Part shown: positions 34,442 to 42,522 of the stretch, piece by piece
How the letters are laid out: every line of letters starts with the position of its first letter
How positions within the stretch are numbered: the stretch's first letter is position 1
Assembly: GCA_050288165.1 (NCBI GenBank)
Contig: JBNKDG010000003.1
Span: forward strand, 1 to 64,000
DNA from: JAPHTQ01 sp050288165
Lineage (GTDB): Bacteria > Pseudomonadota > Gammaproteobacteria > Thiohalomonadales > Thiohalomonadaceae
Direction of reading: 5' to 3'
Length of the DNA stretch: 64,000 nucleotides
Notes under the pieces: generated by a model
What the model was told of the DNA's origin: nothing
The model's input: only the letters and a program-made list of their open reading frames with translations
The model's database searches: none
Translations under genes and position numbers: made by a program

Positions 34442-35083
34442 GTGGCGAAGTTGACCCTTGCATTCAAGGACACGGTATTAAAGGTCTTTGTTGTCGAACC
34501 AGGCGAGATGCTGATTGGCAGCGATCCCTCCTGCAAGCTATTCATCGACAGCCTCGCCCTGCAGCCACGCCATGCCAGTATCACCACGGCCCACCACAAA
34601 TCCACGCTACGCGATCTGAGTGGCGAAGATGGCGGCACCTTCGTCAACAACAAAAAGCTGGAACAGGACTATCAGCTCAAACACGACGACGAGATCCGCG
34701 TCGGCAAACACACCTTGCTGTTTACCACTGATCCGGCAGATGAGCTGGCGGGCGACGAGACACTGCCTGAACCGGAACTCGATCCGATCGACGAACCCAT
34801 CATCATCGCCAGGGCAAAACAGAAAGAGGCCTGGTTGCAGATCATGAACGGCGCCAACGTCGGCAGAACCATCAACCTCAGCCGCACCATGACCAATCTG
34901 GGCAAGGCAGGGGTACAAACGGCGGTTATCGCCCGTCGTGGTGATGGCTACTTCCTCTCCCACCTGGAAGGCGAACGCACCCCGTTGGTTGACGGCAAAA
35001 GCATCGGCGACATCAGTTATAAACTTGAAGACGGTAACGTTATCCAGATCGGCAACGTGAAAATGCAGTTCACCCTGGTCTAG
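34442..35083 (+). CDS. Protein with two FHA-like domains
   Basis: 213 residues, no signal peptide, probably cytoplasmic. The N-terminal FHA domain (residues 1-95) shows MLIGSDPSCKLFIDSLALQ, PRHASITT and GGTFVNNKKL, the G-R/S-H-N arrangement of phosphothreonine binders, although the usual Arg of GR is Ser here. The second half (residues 128-213) repeats the fold in degenerate form (TNLGKAGVQTAVI, TPLVDGKSI, LEDGNVIQIGNVKMQFTL). It starts with GTG. A PilZ gene follows 25 bases later, so the pair may link phosphorylation and c-di-GMP signals; this is inferred. No kinase gene lies nearby. Confidence 0.8.
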   Translation: MAKLTLAFKDTVLKVFVVEPGEMLIGSDPSCKLFIDSLALQPRHASITTAHHKSTLRDLSGEDGGTFVNNKKLEQDYQLKHDDEIRVGKHTLLFTTDPADELAGDETLPEPELDPIDEPIIIARAKQKEAWLQIMNGANVGRTINLSRTMTNLGKAGVQTAVIARRGDGYFLSHLEGERTPLVDGKSIGDISYKLEDGNVIQIGNVKMQFTLV

Positions 35084-35108
35084 ACTGGGACAACAGGAGG
35101 AGACTGCC

Positions 35109-35483
35109 ATGTCCGATCGATCATCCGGCGAGGAACGACGCCACTTTACCCGCATTGCCATCGACAGCTCGGCCAACATCCGCTGTCAGGACAGGTCGCT
35201 GCAAACCCGCCTGCTGGACGTTTCACTCAAAGGGGCGTTGCTGGAAAGGCCTGTCGATTATCAGGGAAACAGCGGTGATCAATGCGAACTGGAACTGCTG
35301 CTGGGTGACACCACGATAACCATGCTGGGTAGCATCGCGCACAGCGAAGGTCCACATATCGGTTTTCGTTGTGATTACATCGATCTGGAGAGTATCAGCC
35401 ACCTGAAACGACTGGTGGAACTGAATCTTGGCGATGAAGTGGCGTTGGAGCGGGAGCTCCACGAACTGGTTGCCAGCGACTGA
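35109..35483 (+). CDS. PilZ-domain protein, probable c-di-GMP receptor
   Basis: 124-residue single-domain protein. Both c-di-GMP-binding motifs are present: RxxxR in ERRHFTRIAID and DxSxxG in LLDVSLKGALLE. A PilZ barrel is followed by a C-terminal helix (SHLKRLVELNLGDE). The ATG is preceded by CAGGAGGAG. It is convergent with radA, a neighbour it also has in Pseudomonas, and 25 bases downstream of the FHA gene. The target it regulates is unknown. Confidence 0.9.
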   Translation: MSDRSSGEERRHFTRIAIDSSANIRCQDRSLQTRLLDVSLKGALLERPVDYQGNSGDQCELELLLGDTTITMLGSIAHSEGPHIGFRCDYIDLESISHLKRLVELNLGDEVALERELHELVASD

Positions 35484-35489
35484 GCAGTA

Positions 35490-36875
35490 TTACAACTGGG
35501 ATAGCGCCTCTTCCAGGCGATACACCCCAATCACCTCCAGCCCCTGCGGCCCCTTCTTCGCCAGATTGGCTGCGGGAACAATCGCCCGGGTAAAACCGTG
35601 CTTGGCCGCCTCCTTCAAGCGCTCCTGACCGTTAGGCACCGGACGAATTTCACCTGCCAATCCCACCTCTCCAAAAACGACTAATCCCTGTGGCAGCGGT
35701 CGATTACGCAGGCTGGAGAGCACCGACAGCAGCAGTGCCAGATCGGCACCAGTCTCGCTCACCCGCACCCCACCGACCACGTTGACGAAGACATCCTGAT
35801 CGTGGGTGACGATACCGCCGTGACGATGCAACACCGCCAGCAACATCGCCAGCCGGTTCTGCTCCAGGCCGACGGTCACCCGTCGCGGATTGCCCAGATG
35901 GCTTTCATCGACCAGCGCCTGCACCTCCACCAATAGCGGACGGCTGCCCTCCATGGTCACCATGATGGCGCTGCCGGAGACCTGCTCCTCGTGCTGCGAG
36001 AGGAAGATCGCCGAGGGATTGGAGACCTCTTTCAGCCCCAACTCGGTCATGGCGAAGACGCCCAGTTCATTGATCGCGCCGAAGCGGTTTTTCACCGCAC
36101 GGATCACCCGGTAGCGGCTGCCGCTATCACCTTCGAAATAGAGCACCGTGTCGACCATATGCTCCAGCACCCGCGGCCCCGCCAACTGCCCCTCTTTGGT
36201 CACGTGGCCGACGATGAAGATCGCGGTGCCGCTCTGCTTGGCGTAGCGCACCAGTTGCGCCGCGCTCTCACGAACCTGCGCCACCGAACCGGGGGCGGAA
36301 GAAAGTTGATCGGTATAGAGAGTCTGGATCGAATCGATCACCAATACCTGTGGCCGCTCCTTCAGCGCCGCCTGGATGATCCCCTCGACCCGCGTCTCCG
36401 GCAGCAAGCGGGTATCGAGAGTAGAGAGTTTGAGGCGGTGGGCACGTAGGCTGATCTGCTGCGGTGACTCCTCACCACTGACATAGAGGGTGGAAAGGCT
36501 CTGCCCCAACGAGGCCAGGGTCTGCAGCAACAGGGTCGACTTGCCGATCCCAGGATCACCACCGAGCAACACCACCGAGCCGGGCACCATGCCGCCGCCC
36601 AGTACCCTATCGAACTCGCCGATACCGGTGGGAATGCGCTGCACGTCGTCCGGTGTCACCTCGGAAAGGGTACGGATCGCCAACGCCTCGGCACTGCCTG
36701 CATAACCGGCAAAGCGACCCTCACGCCGCGCAGTCGCCACCACGGCAATCTCCACCAGGGTGTTCCAGGCCTCACACTCGGGACACTGGCCGACCCATTT
36801 ATTGGTTTCGGCACCGCAGGCGGTGCAGGAGTAATTGGTTTTTGCCTTGGCCAAACGTCTATCCCATCGATTCAC
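35490..36875 (-). CDS. radA: DNA repair protein RadA
   Basis: Helicase that extends recombination intermediates. It has 461 residues. An N-terminal zinc finger (CTACGAETNKWVGQCPEC), a RecA-like ATPase with Walker A LLGGDPGIGKSTLLLQ, the RadA motif KNRFGAINELGVF and a Lon-like C-terminal domain are visible. It lies 6 bases from the convergent PilZ stop. Its ATG overlaps the stop of the small gene upstream (36872-36875). Confidence 0.97.
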   Translation of the reverse strand: MNRWDRRLAKAKTNYSCTACGAETNKWVGQCPECEAWNTLVEIAVVATARREGRFAGYAGSAEALAIRTLSEVTPDDVQRIPTGIGEFDRVLGGGMVPGSVVLLGGDPGIGKSTLLLQTLASLGQSLSTLYVSGEESPQQISLRAHRLKLSTLDTRLLPETRVEGIIQAALKERPQVLVIDSIQTLYTDQLSSAPGSVAQVRESAAQLVRYAKQSGTAIFIVGHVTKEGQLAGPRVLEHMVDTVLYFEGDSGSRYRVIRAVKNRFGAINELGVFAMTELGLKEVSNPSAIFLSQHEEQVSGSAIMVTMEGSRPLLVEVQALVDESHLGNPRRVTVGLEQNRLAMLLAVLHRHGGIVTHDQDVFVNVVGGVRVSETGADLALLLSVLSSLRNRPLPQGLVVFGEVGLAGEIRPVPNGQERLKEAAKHGFTRAIVPAANLAKKGPQGLEVIGVYRLEEALSQL

Positions 36876-37108
36876 ATAAGAAAATGATCTTCATTGTCAT
36901 CATCATCCTGATCAGGAAAGTGCGTTTTTTCCCAGTTCTCCGCACCACCGTCACGACGCAGGCTGAGCCAGAAAAACACGCCGATAATCAGCACGAAGGG
37001 CACCAGCACTAACAGGCCGATGCGAAATGTATTGCTCTGCATGTCGCAACCGCTCAGCAGCAGTATCAACGGCAACACACTATACCAGCGGGTGATTGTT
37101 CCACTCAT
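36872..37108 (-). CDS. Small membrane-anchored protein of unknown function
   Basis: 78 residues. An N-terminal hydrophobic stretch ends in a possible lipobox (LLLSGCD, Cys 21). A transmembrane helix follows at about residues 30-48 (IGLLVLVPFVLIIGVFFWL), then a short acidic cytoplasmic or periplasmic tail (FPDQDDDDNEDHF). Both ends overlap neighbours by 4 bases (ATGA), with the NUDIX gene upstream and radA downstream, so it is translated as part of that operon. No homologue is recognised. Confidence 0.65.
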   Translation of the reverse strand: MSGTITRWYSVLPLILLLSGCDMQSNTFRIGLLVLVPFVLIIGVFFWLSLRRDGGAENWEKTHFPDQDDDDNEDHFLM

Positions 37109-37542
37109 CGGCTTGTCATCCTTTCGCCATACAGTTCATTCAGTGCCCGGCGTGTTAACTCACTGAGGTTTAGCGTCGCAAGCTCAGCGAAGCGCACCCA
37201 GCGCGCATCCATCGCATCGTCCCCGGCTCGGGGTTCACCCGACAGATAGCGGGCATGGAAGTCGAGCACCACGTAATGGTATTGCAGTTCGCCGCTCTCC
37301 TCATGCTGGATAAACTCGAACTGCCAGGCAAACTCACCCACTTCAATGGTCACACCGGTCTCTTCGAGAATCTCCCGCTCCACCGCGGCGCGTAACGACT
37401 CACCCGGGTGAACCCGACCGCCGGGAATGGCCCACTCACCTTTGCCCGGTTCCTTCCCGCGCTGCACCAGCAGGATCGCATCGCTGTGCGCGACAAAGGC
37501 GCCGACACCCAGTTGCGGCCACACTAGCCCTTCTCCAGACAA
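37105..37542 (-). CDS. NUDIX hydrolase
   Basis: 145 residues. The NUDIX box is complete in three steps: GGRVHPGES, then VEREILEETGV, with metal-binding Glu in REILEE. Family members cleave nucleoside diphosphates linked to another group; the substrate here is not predictable. The start overlaps the end of alr by 19 bases, and the stop overlaps the next start by 4, so alr-NUDIX-small protein-radA is one operon. Confidence 0.88.
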   Translation of the reverse strand: MSGEGLVWPQLGVGAFVAHSDAILLVQRGKEPGKGEWAIPGGRVHPGESLRAAVEREILEETGVTIEVGEFAWQFEFIQHEESGELQYHYVVLDFHARYLSGEPRAGDDAMDARWVRFAELATLNLSELTRRALNELYGERMTSR

Positions 37543-38597
37543 CGCACCCGTGAAGTCACACCGCAGAAGAGTTCATAGGCGATGGTCCCGGCGTGTTCGG
37601 CCACCTCCTCGGCGGGCAGTCCCTCACCCCACAGCACCACCGGATCACCGACCCGGGCATCCGGTTGGCTGCGTAGGTCCACGGTGATCATATCCATCGA
37701 TACTCTGCCAATGAGTGGCACGATGCTGTCATTCAGCAATACCGGGGTGCCGCTGGGGGCATGGCGCGGATAACCGTCGCCGTAACCGACCGCCACCACG
37801 CCGACTGGCATGGTCTCCGGACAGCGCCAGGTGGCGCCGTAACCGATCGCCTCGCCCTGCTGGTGCTGTTCGATGGCGATGAGCTGCGAGCTGAAGGTCA
37901 TCACCGGACGCAGGTTGTGCTGCGAGGCACGCCCGCCGACAAAGGGGGAAACCCCATAGAGCATGATCCCCGGACGCACCACGTTGCCACGGCTCTCCGG
38001 CCAACCGAGGATACCGGCGGAGTTGGCGATACTCTTCTCACCGTCCAGGTTACGGGTCGCCTCGGTAAATACCGCTAATTGTCGACGGGTTGCCTCGCTT
38101 TCCAGTTCGTCGGCACAGGCCAGATGGGTCATCTGTCCAACGGGGGTAACTGTCGGAGTGGCTTTTAGTCGCTGCCACCACTCGGTCGCCTTTTCCGGTG
38201 CAAAGCCCAGGCGGTGCATACCGCTATCCAGTTTCAGCCAGACCCGGATCGGTTGGGAGAAGGTAGCCTGCGCCAGTGCCTCGACCTGCCACGGCTGGTG
38301 CAACGTCAGTTCGAATCGGTATTCATCGATCAGGGGAAATTCGTCGACGTGAAAGAAACCTTCCAGCAGGGTGATCGGCGCGGTGATGCCTGCCTGGCGT
38401 AGCTGCACCGCCTCTTCGACTGCGGCGACACCGAAACCGTCCGCCTCGTGCAGGGCGCGGGCCGTCCGCACCAGACCATGACCATACCCATCCGCCTTCA
38501 CCGCGGCAGTAATTTTGCAGCCGGGAGCTGCCTTGCGCACCTGTTGCAGGTTATGACGCAGTGCTGTCAGGTCGAACAGGACCTGGGTAGGACGCAT
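37524..38597 (-). CDS. alr: Alanine racemase
   Basis: PLP enzyme that makes D-alanine for peptidoglycan. It has 357 residues. The PLP lysine is in AAVKADGYGHGLVR near residue 34. The catalytic Tyr is in AIGYGATWRCPE of the C-terminal domain, and VGRVSMDMITVDL is the family signature. Its ATG overlaps the dnaB stop by one base (TAATG), as often seen for dnaB-alr. Confidence 0.96.
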   Translation of the reverse strand: MRPTQVLFDLTALRHNLQQVRKAAPGCKITAAVKADGYGHGLVRTARALHEADGFGVAAVEEAVQLRQAGITAPITLLEGFFHVDEFPLIDEYRFELTLHQPWQVEALAQATFSQPIRVWLKLDSGMHRLGFAPEKATEWWQRLKATPTVTPVGQMTHLACADELESEATRRQLAVFTEATRNLDGEKSIANSAGILGWPESRGNVVRPGIMLYGVSPFVGGRASQHNLRPVMTFSSQLIAIEQHQQGEAIGYGATWRCPETMPVGVVAVGYGDGYPRHAPSGTPVLLNDSIVPLIGRVSMDMITVDLRSQPDARVGDPVVLWGEGLPAEEVAEHAGTIAYELFCGVTSRVRCLEKG

Positions 38598-39997
38598 TAG
38601 TAGTCCTCGCCGCCGCCGTATGCATTGTGGGCCAGATTTTCGAACTTGGTGAACTGACCGAGGAAGGCCAGACGAGTAGTGCCGATGGGGCCGTTACGCT
38701 GCTTGCCGATAATGATCTCGGCGGTGCCCTTGTCGGTACTTTCTTCGTTATAGACCTCATCACGATAGATGAAGATGATGATATCGGCGTCCTGCTCGAT
38801 CGCACCCGATTCGCGCAGGTCTGACATGACCGGGCGTTTGTTGGGACGTTGTTCCAGCGAGCGGTTGAGCTGCGACAGGGCGATGACCGGCACATTCAGC
38901 TCCTTGGCCAACCCCTTCAGCGAGCGGGAGATCTCAGAGATCTCGGTGGCGCGATTCTCCTTGGAGGAGCCGGGCGAGCCCTGCATCAACTGCAGGTAGT
39001 CGATCACGATCAGACCCAGACCATGCTCGCGTGCCATGCGCCTGGCGCGGGAACGTAGTTCGGTGGGAGTCAGACCTGGGGTATCGTCGACGTAGATCGG
39101 GGCCTCGGAGAGGATGCCTACCGCCGAAGTCAGGCGCGGCCAGTCGTCGTCGGCCAGCTTGCCGGTACGCAGCTTGTGTTGATCGATGCGACCCAGCGAG
39201 GAGATCAGACGCATCGCCAACTGCTCGCCGGGCATCTCCATGGAGAAGACCGCCACCGGCTGCTGTGCCTTGATCGCCGCATTCTCGGCGATATTCATGG
39301 CGAAGGTAGTTTTACCCATGGAGGGACGACCAGCAATGATCACCAGATCGGAACGCTGCAAACCGGAAGTCTTTTCGTCGAAATCATCGAAGCCGGTGGG
39401 AATACCGGTGATCGGGTTGTCCTGGGTAAAGAGGTAGTCGATCCGCTCCACCGCCTGGGTCAGCAGATCCTTCATGCCAACAAAACCACGCTTGCCGCGA
39501 TTGCCCTGTTCGGCGATCTGGAACACCCGCCGCTCCGCATCGTCGAGCAGTTCGCTGACGTTGCGTCCCTCCGGATGGAAGGCGTTGTCGGCGACCTCGT
39601 TGGCCACCTTGATCAGCTGGCGCAGGACCGAGCGCTCTCGCACGATACCGGCGTAGGATTTGATGTTGGCGGCGCTGGGGGTATTGCCCGCCAGGGTGCC
39701 AAGATAGTTGATGCCGCCGACGTTCTCCAGCTCGCCCTTCTTGTCCAGCCGTTCGGCCAGGGTCACAACGTCGAAGGGGGCGCTGTCCGCCGCAAGATGG
39801 GCGATAGCAGAGAAGATCAGGCGGTGGTCACGGCGGTAGAAATCGGTCTCGTTGACGATATCGCTGACCCGGTCCCAGGCGGCGTTGTCCAGCATCAGAC
39901 CGCCCAGCAGCGACTGCTCCGCCTCAAGCGAGTGGGGCGGAACCTTGAGGGCCTCGGTGGCCGCATCGCGGTTAAATGGAACCAGGGTTTCCGGCAT
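38597..39997 (-). CDS. dnaB: Replicative DNA helicase DnaB
   Basis: Hexameric fork helicase, 466 residues. The N-terminal domain begins PHSLEAEQSLLGGLMLD. The RecA-like domain has IIAGRPSMGKTTFAMNIAE (Walker A), LIVIDYLQLMQG (Walker B) and SQLNRSLEQRPNKRP. No intein is visible. Its 5' region (39998-40272) carries a possible hairpin and copy 2 of the 144-bp repeat. alr is translationally coupled to it. Confidence 0.98.
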   Translation of the reverse strand: MPETLVPFNRDAATEALKVPPHSLEAEQSLLGGLMLDNAAWDRVSDIVNETDFYRRDHRLIFSAIAHLAADSAPFDVVTLAERLDKKGELENVGGINYLGTLAGNTPSAANIKSYAGIVRERSVLRQLIKVANEVADNAFHPEGRNVSELLDDAERRVFQIAEQGNRGKRGFVGMKDLLTQAVERIDYLFTQDNPITGIPTGFDDFDEKTSGLQRSDLVIIAGRPSMGKTTFAMNIAENAAIKAQQPVAVFSMEMPGEQLAMRLISSLGRIDQHKLRTGKLADDDWPRLTSAVGILSEAPIYVDDTPGLTPTELRSRARRMAREHGLGLIVIDYLQLMQGSPGSSKENRATEISEISRSLKGLAKELNVPVIALSQLNRSLEQRPNKRPVMSDLRESGAIEQDADIIIFIYRDEVYNEESTDKGTAEIIIGKQRNGPIGTTRLAFLGQFTKFENLAHNAYGGGEDY

Positions 39998-40082
39998 TTT
40001 CAGCCTCTGTTATGCAACGTCTCGGCATCGAGCGCTGGGAGATAGAGGATGCCTAATCAGAAGACATTTTGTCAAAGCACGG

Positions 40083-40120
40083 AAAAAGATTCCGCGCGGC
40101 CGCGCGCAAAAGCGCGGTTT
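40083..40120. terminator. GC-rich hairpin between rplI and dnaB, possible terminator
   Basis: CCGCGC and GCGCGG blocks at 40092-40117 can pair in several ways. A TTTT run follows on the plus side and a TCTTTTT run on the minus side. It would end rplI transcription on the minus strand. The exact fold is ambiguous. Confidence 0.4.
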
Positions 40121-40124
40121 TACA

Positions 40125-40268
40125 GGAAGTGGTCTCAAAATTAGGATTCGTGCCCGGAGACAAGGCGCAAAGCCTGCGAGGAGCGCAGTTTACCGGTAGT
40201 AAATGAGCACCGCAGCAGACTTTGCAACGCCGGATCGGGGCACGAAGACCATTTTGAGGCCGCTTCTA
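40125..40268. repeat. 144-bp hairpin-forming repeat, copy 2 (after rplI)
   Basis: Same architecture and length as copy 1 at 29511-29654. Terminal inverted repeats pair GAAGTGGTCTCAAAAT with ATTTTGAGGCCGCTTC, the arms pair CGTGCCC with GGGCACG, and the apex GTTTACCGGTAGTAAAT is identical. It ends four bases after the rplI stop codon. Differences between copies are mostly in the arms. Confidence 0.88.
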
Positions 40269-40272
40269 CAAC

Positions 40273-40722
40273 TTATTCGGCGACGACAGTGACCTTTACA
40301 GTCTGTTCTACGTCGTTGTGCAGCTGAACCATCAGGTCGTATTCACCGATTTCGCGGATCGGGCCTTCCGGCAGCTTCACTTCGCTCTTGGCCACTTCCA
40401 CGCCAGCAGCGCTGACGGCGTCGGCGACATCAGCTGCGGTCACGGAACCGAACAGCTTGCCTTCTTCACCGGCGTTGGCGGCGATGGTCACGCCACCCAG
40501 TGCGGCCAGCTTCTCGGCACGTGCTTTGGCAGCAGCAACCTGCTCGGCAACCTTGGCTTCCAGTTCGGCACGGCGCTCTTCGAACTTGGCAACGTTCTCT
40601 TTGGTTGCCATGACCGCCTTGCCCTTGGGCAGCAGGAAGTTGCGGGCGTAGCCCGATTTCACCTTAACCTGATCGCCCAGGTTGCCCAGATTGATGACCT
40701 TTTCCAACAGAATTACGTCCAT
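40273..40722 (-). CDS. rplI: 50S ribosomal protein L9
   Basis: 149 residues from the ATG at 40722 (MDVILLEKV). The N-terminal L9 signature is NLGNLGDQVKVKSGYARNFL, followed by the long connecting helix and the C-terminal domain (GKLFGSVTAADVADAV). Last gene of the rpsF-rpsR-DUF2232-rplI cluster. The in-frame start three codons upstream is less likely. Confidence 0.98.
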   Translation of the reverse strand: MDVILLEKVINLGNLGDQVKVKSGYARNFLLPKGKAVMATKENVAKFEERRAELEAKVAEQVAAAKARAEKLAALGGVTIAANAGEEGKLFGSVTAADVADAVSAAGVEVAKSEVKLPEGPIREIGEYDLMVQLHNDVEQTVKVTVVAE

Positions 40723-40779
40723 CGTTCCCACCTCGTTTACTTTGTCTCTGTGCAGCTCGCGGCCTGCGCCGCTGACTGC

Positions 40780-41700
40780 TTAACCATTTTCGGCCCCGCC
40801 TTTTTTGGCGAAGTGCCTGCGAAAATCAAACCAGTTGTCCATTGCGCCGATAAACCCCAGCAGCAACAGCATGTGCCCGTTGGCCACCACCAGCAGCAGG
40901 TAGAGTGCCGCCAACCAGCCGCCATCCATCCCGCGTGAGCGGACCAGTGAATGGGCCACCGCCAGTGCCTGAATCACGAATGGCACCAGCAACACCACAA
41001 AGATGTCCTGGAACAGCAAACCACCGACACCCAGGGCAAACAGCAGCAGTATCGCCAGGAACCCGATTGTCAGGTTCCGTCCCAGGCGCAGGGTACGAAA
41101 CTCCTCGCCAAAACCACCCGGGTTGTACAACAGCGCCTGCCACCAGCGGCCCAACAGCAGACTACCGATCAGGCTGGCAGTAAGTGCGGCCGCTGCACCG
41201 CCGGTCATCAGGTTGGCGATCGCCTCCAGGCTTTGTTGCGCCTGGGCAATTTCAGCCTCGGTCAACTGCCCCAGGCTGTTCTGCATCGCCTCCTGCAACA
41301 CCCCTAACCACCACTGGGCGGGGTCATCCGAACCCAGGTGGAAGGCCAGTACCGCCATCACCCCGAACAGCGAACCGAGCAACAGACTGCGTACTTCACT
41401 GCCGCTGCGGCGCAGGCTGACCGCCATGGCCCACAACGGGAGCCAGAAGGTGATACCGATCAGCACCCCGGCAAGCGGGTTACCAACCAGCAGCATCCCC
41501 AGCAGGCCGGTGACCAGCACCGCGCCCAGGATCAGCAACAGACCTTGCCGCCAGCCCATGCGCAGGGTGACCAGCGAAACCGCGGCACCACCCAGGTATC
41601 CCAGCGGCGGCAGAATCAGCGACAACATCGCCGCCACTGCCACCACCATTACCGCCTGCAACGGCCCCCTGGCAACGTAGGTCGCAAGGAAACGCATCAT
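40780..41700 (-). CDS. DUF2232 multi-pass membrane protein
   Basis: 306 residues with about eight transmembrane helices. A cytoplasmic loop rich in Gln and Glu (LTEAEIAQAQQSLEAIAN) lies near residue 150. DUF2232 proteins sit between rpsR and rplI in many gammaproteobacteria, as here, and their function is not known. The family is related in shape to YybS and to ECF-transporter-like S components. An ATG one codon downstream is an equal choice of start. Confidence 0.8.
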   Translation of the reverse strand: MMRFLATYVARGPLQAVMVVAVAAMLSLILPPLGYLGGAAVSLVTLRMGWRQGLLLILGAVLVTGLLGMLLVGNPLAGVLIGITFWLPLWAMAVSLRRSGSEVRSLLLGSLFGVMAVLAFHLGSDDPAQWWLGVLQEAMQNSLGQLTEAEIAQAQQSLEAIANLMTGGAAAALTASLIGSLLLGRWWQALLYNPGGFGEEFRTLRLGRNLTIGFLAILLLFALGVGGLLFQDIFVVLLVPFVIQALAVAHSLVRSRGMDGGWLAALYLLLVVANGHMLLLLGFIGAMDNWFDFRRHFAKKGGAENG

Positions 41701-41727
41701 GCCGGGTACAGGCGTCGACGAATTCCC

Positions 41728-41952
41728 TTAGTGGGAATCGCTGTAGGGCAGCAGGGCCAGGTAACGGGCGCGCTTGATCGCGGTGGCGAGCTGACGCTGG
41801 TACTTGGCGCTGGTACCGGTGATGCGGCTGGGTACGATCTTACCGCTCTCGGTTACGTAGTTTTTCAGGATGCCGAGATCTTTGTAGTCGATCTGCTTAA
41901 TGCCTTCGGCGGTAAAGCGGCAGTACTTCTTACGGCGAAAGAAACGTGACAT
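41728..41952 (-). CDS. rpsR: 30S ribosomal protein S18
   Basis: 74 residues, full length. It begins MSRFFRRKKYCRFTAEGIK and continues ITGTSAKYQRQLATAIKRARYLALLPYSDSH. It lies 24 bases after rpsF. The primosome gene priB, which stands between rpsF and rpsR in enterics, is absent. Confidence 0.98.
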   Translation of the reverse strand: MSRFFRRKKYCRFTAEGIKQIDYKDLGILKNYVTESGKIVPSRITGTSAKYQRQLATAIKRARYLALLPYSDSH

Positions 41953-41976
41953 GTTCAGTTACTCCGGAATTCAGGG

Positions 41977-42378
41977 TTACTCGGCGACCGCTTCTTCGGT
42001 CTGCTCATCATCGGCGCTGTCGTCGCTATCGTCTTCGATATCGTCGTCACGGCGCTCGTCCTTGCCCTTGATCAGCGGCGAGGCCTCGGTAACGGCTTCG
42101 TCCAGAGTCAGGATCAGGTTACGGATAACGGCATCGTTGAAGCGGAATGCGCTCTCGAGCTCTTTCATGGCCTCGATCGGACACTCGACGTTCATCAGCA
42201 CGTAGTGCGCTTTGTGGACTTTATTGATTGGGTAGGCCAGCTGGCGACGGCCCCAGTCTTCCAGACGATGGACCTTGCCGCCTGCGGTTTCGATGGTTGA
42301 GCGGTAACGCTCAATCATGGCGGGAACCTGCTCGCTCTGGTCAGGGTGGACCAGAAACACGATTTCATAGTGCTTCAC
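41977..42378 (-). CDS. rpsF: 30S ribosomal protein S6
   Basis: 133 residues: the S6 core (KHYEIVFLVHPDQSEQVPAM, RLEDWGRRQLAYPINKVHKA) and a long acidic tail (KDERRDDDIEDDSDDSADD), similar to the tails modified with glutamates by RimK. It starts with GTG, shown by AAGGAGC six bases before it. The Shine-Dalgarno is part of a leader helix that probably binds S6:S18 to repress translation. Confidence 0.97.
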   Translation of the reverse strand: MKHYEIVFLVHPDQSEQVPAMIERYRSTIETAGGKVHRLEDWGRRQLAYPINKVHKAHYVLMNVECPIEAMKELESAFRFNDAVIRNLILTLDEAVTEASPLIKGKDERRDDDIEDDSDDSADDEQTEEAVAE

Positions 42379-42383
42379 TTAAA

Positions 42384-42431
42384 GCTCCTTATGGCTGTTA
42401 AGCCCCGAACCCAGTGCTCGGAGCAAGGAGA
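42384..42431 (-). promoter_or_regulatory. Probable S6:S18-binding leader of rpsF
   Basis: On the minus strand CTCCTT (42425-42430) pairs with AAGGAG (42385-42390), which contains the rpsF Shine-Dalgarno. Inside lies CCGA...TTCGG with a free CCG-containing segment. This matches the known S6:S18 leader plan, in which the S6-S18 complex binds a CCG motif and closes the ribosome-binding site. Structure was judged by eye. Confidence 0.55.
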
Positions 42432-42522
42432 AACCAAATTGTATTGCCGCACCGGCAACCCGGCAGGGCGTAAAAGACCGCGTATTCTACTGGATGAAAT
42501 CGGGCGGCGCAATCGCCTTTGA

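Noticed and set aside
41953..41976. priB expected between rpsF and rpsR
   Set aside because: The gap is only 24 bases, so the gene is absent rather than missed.
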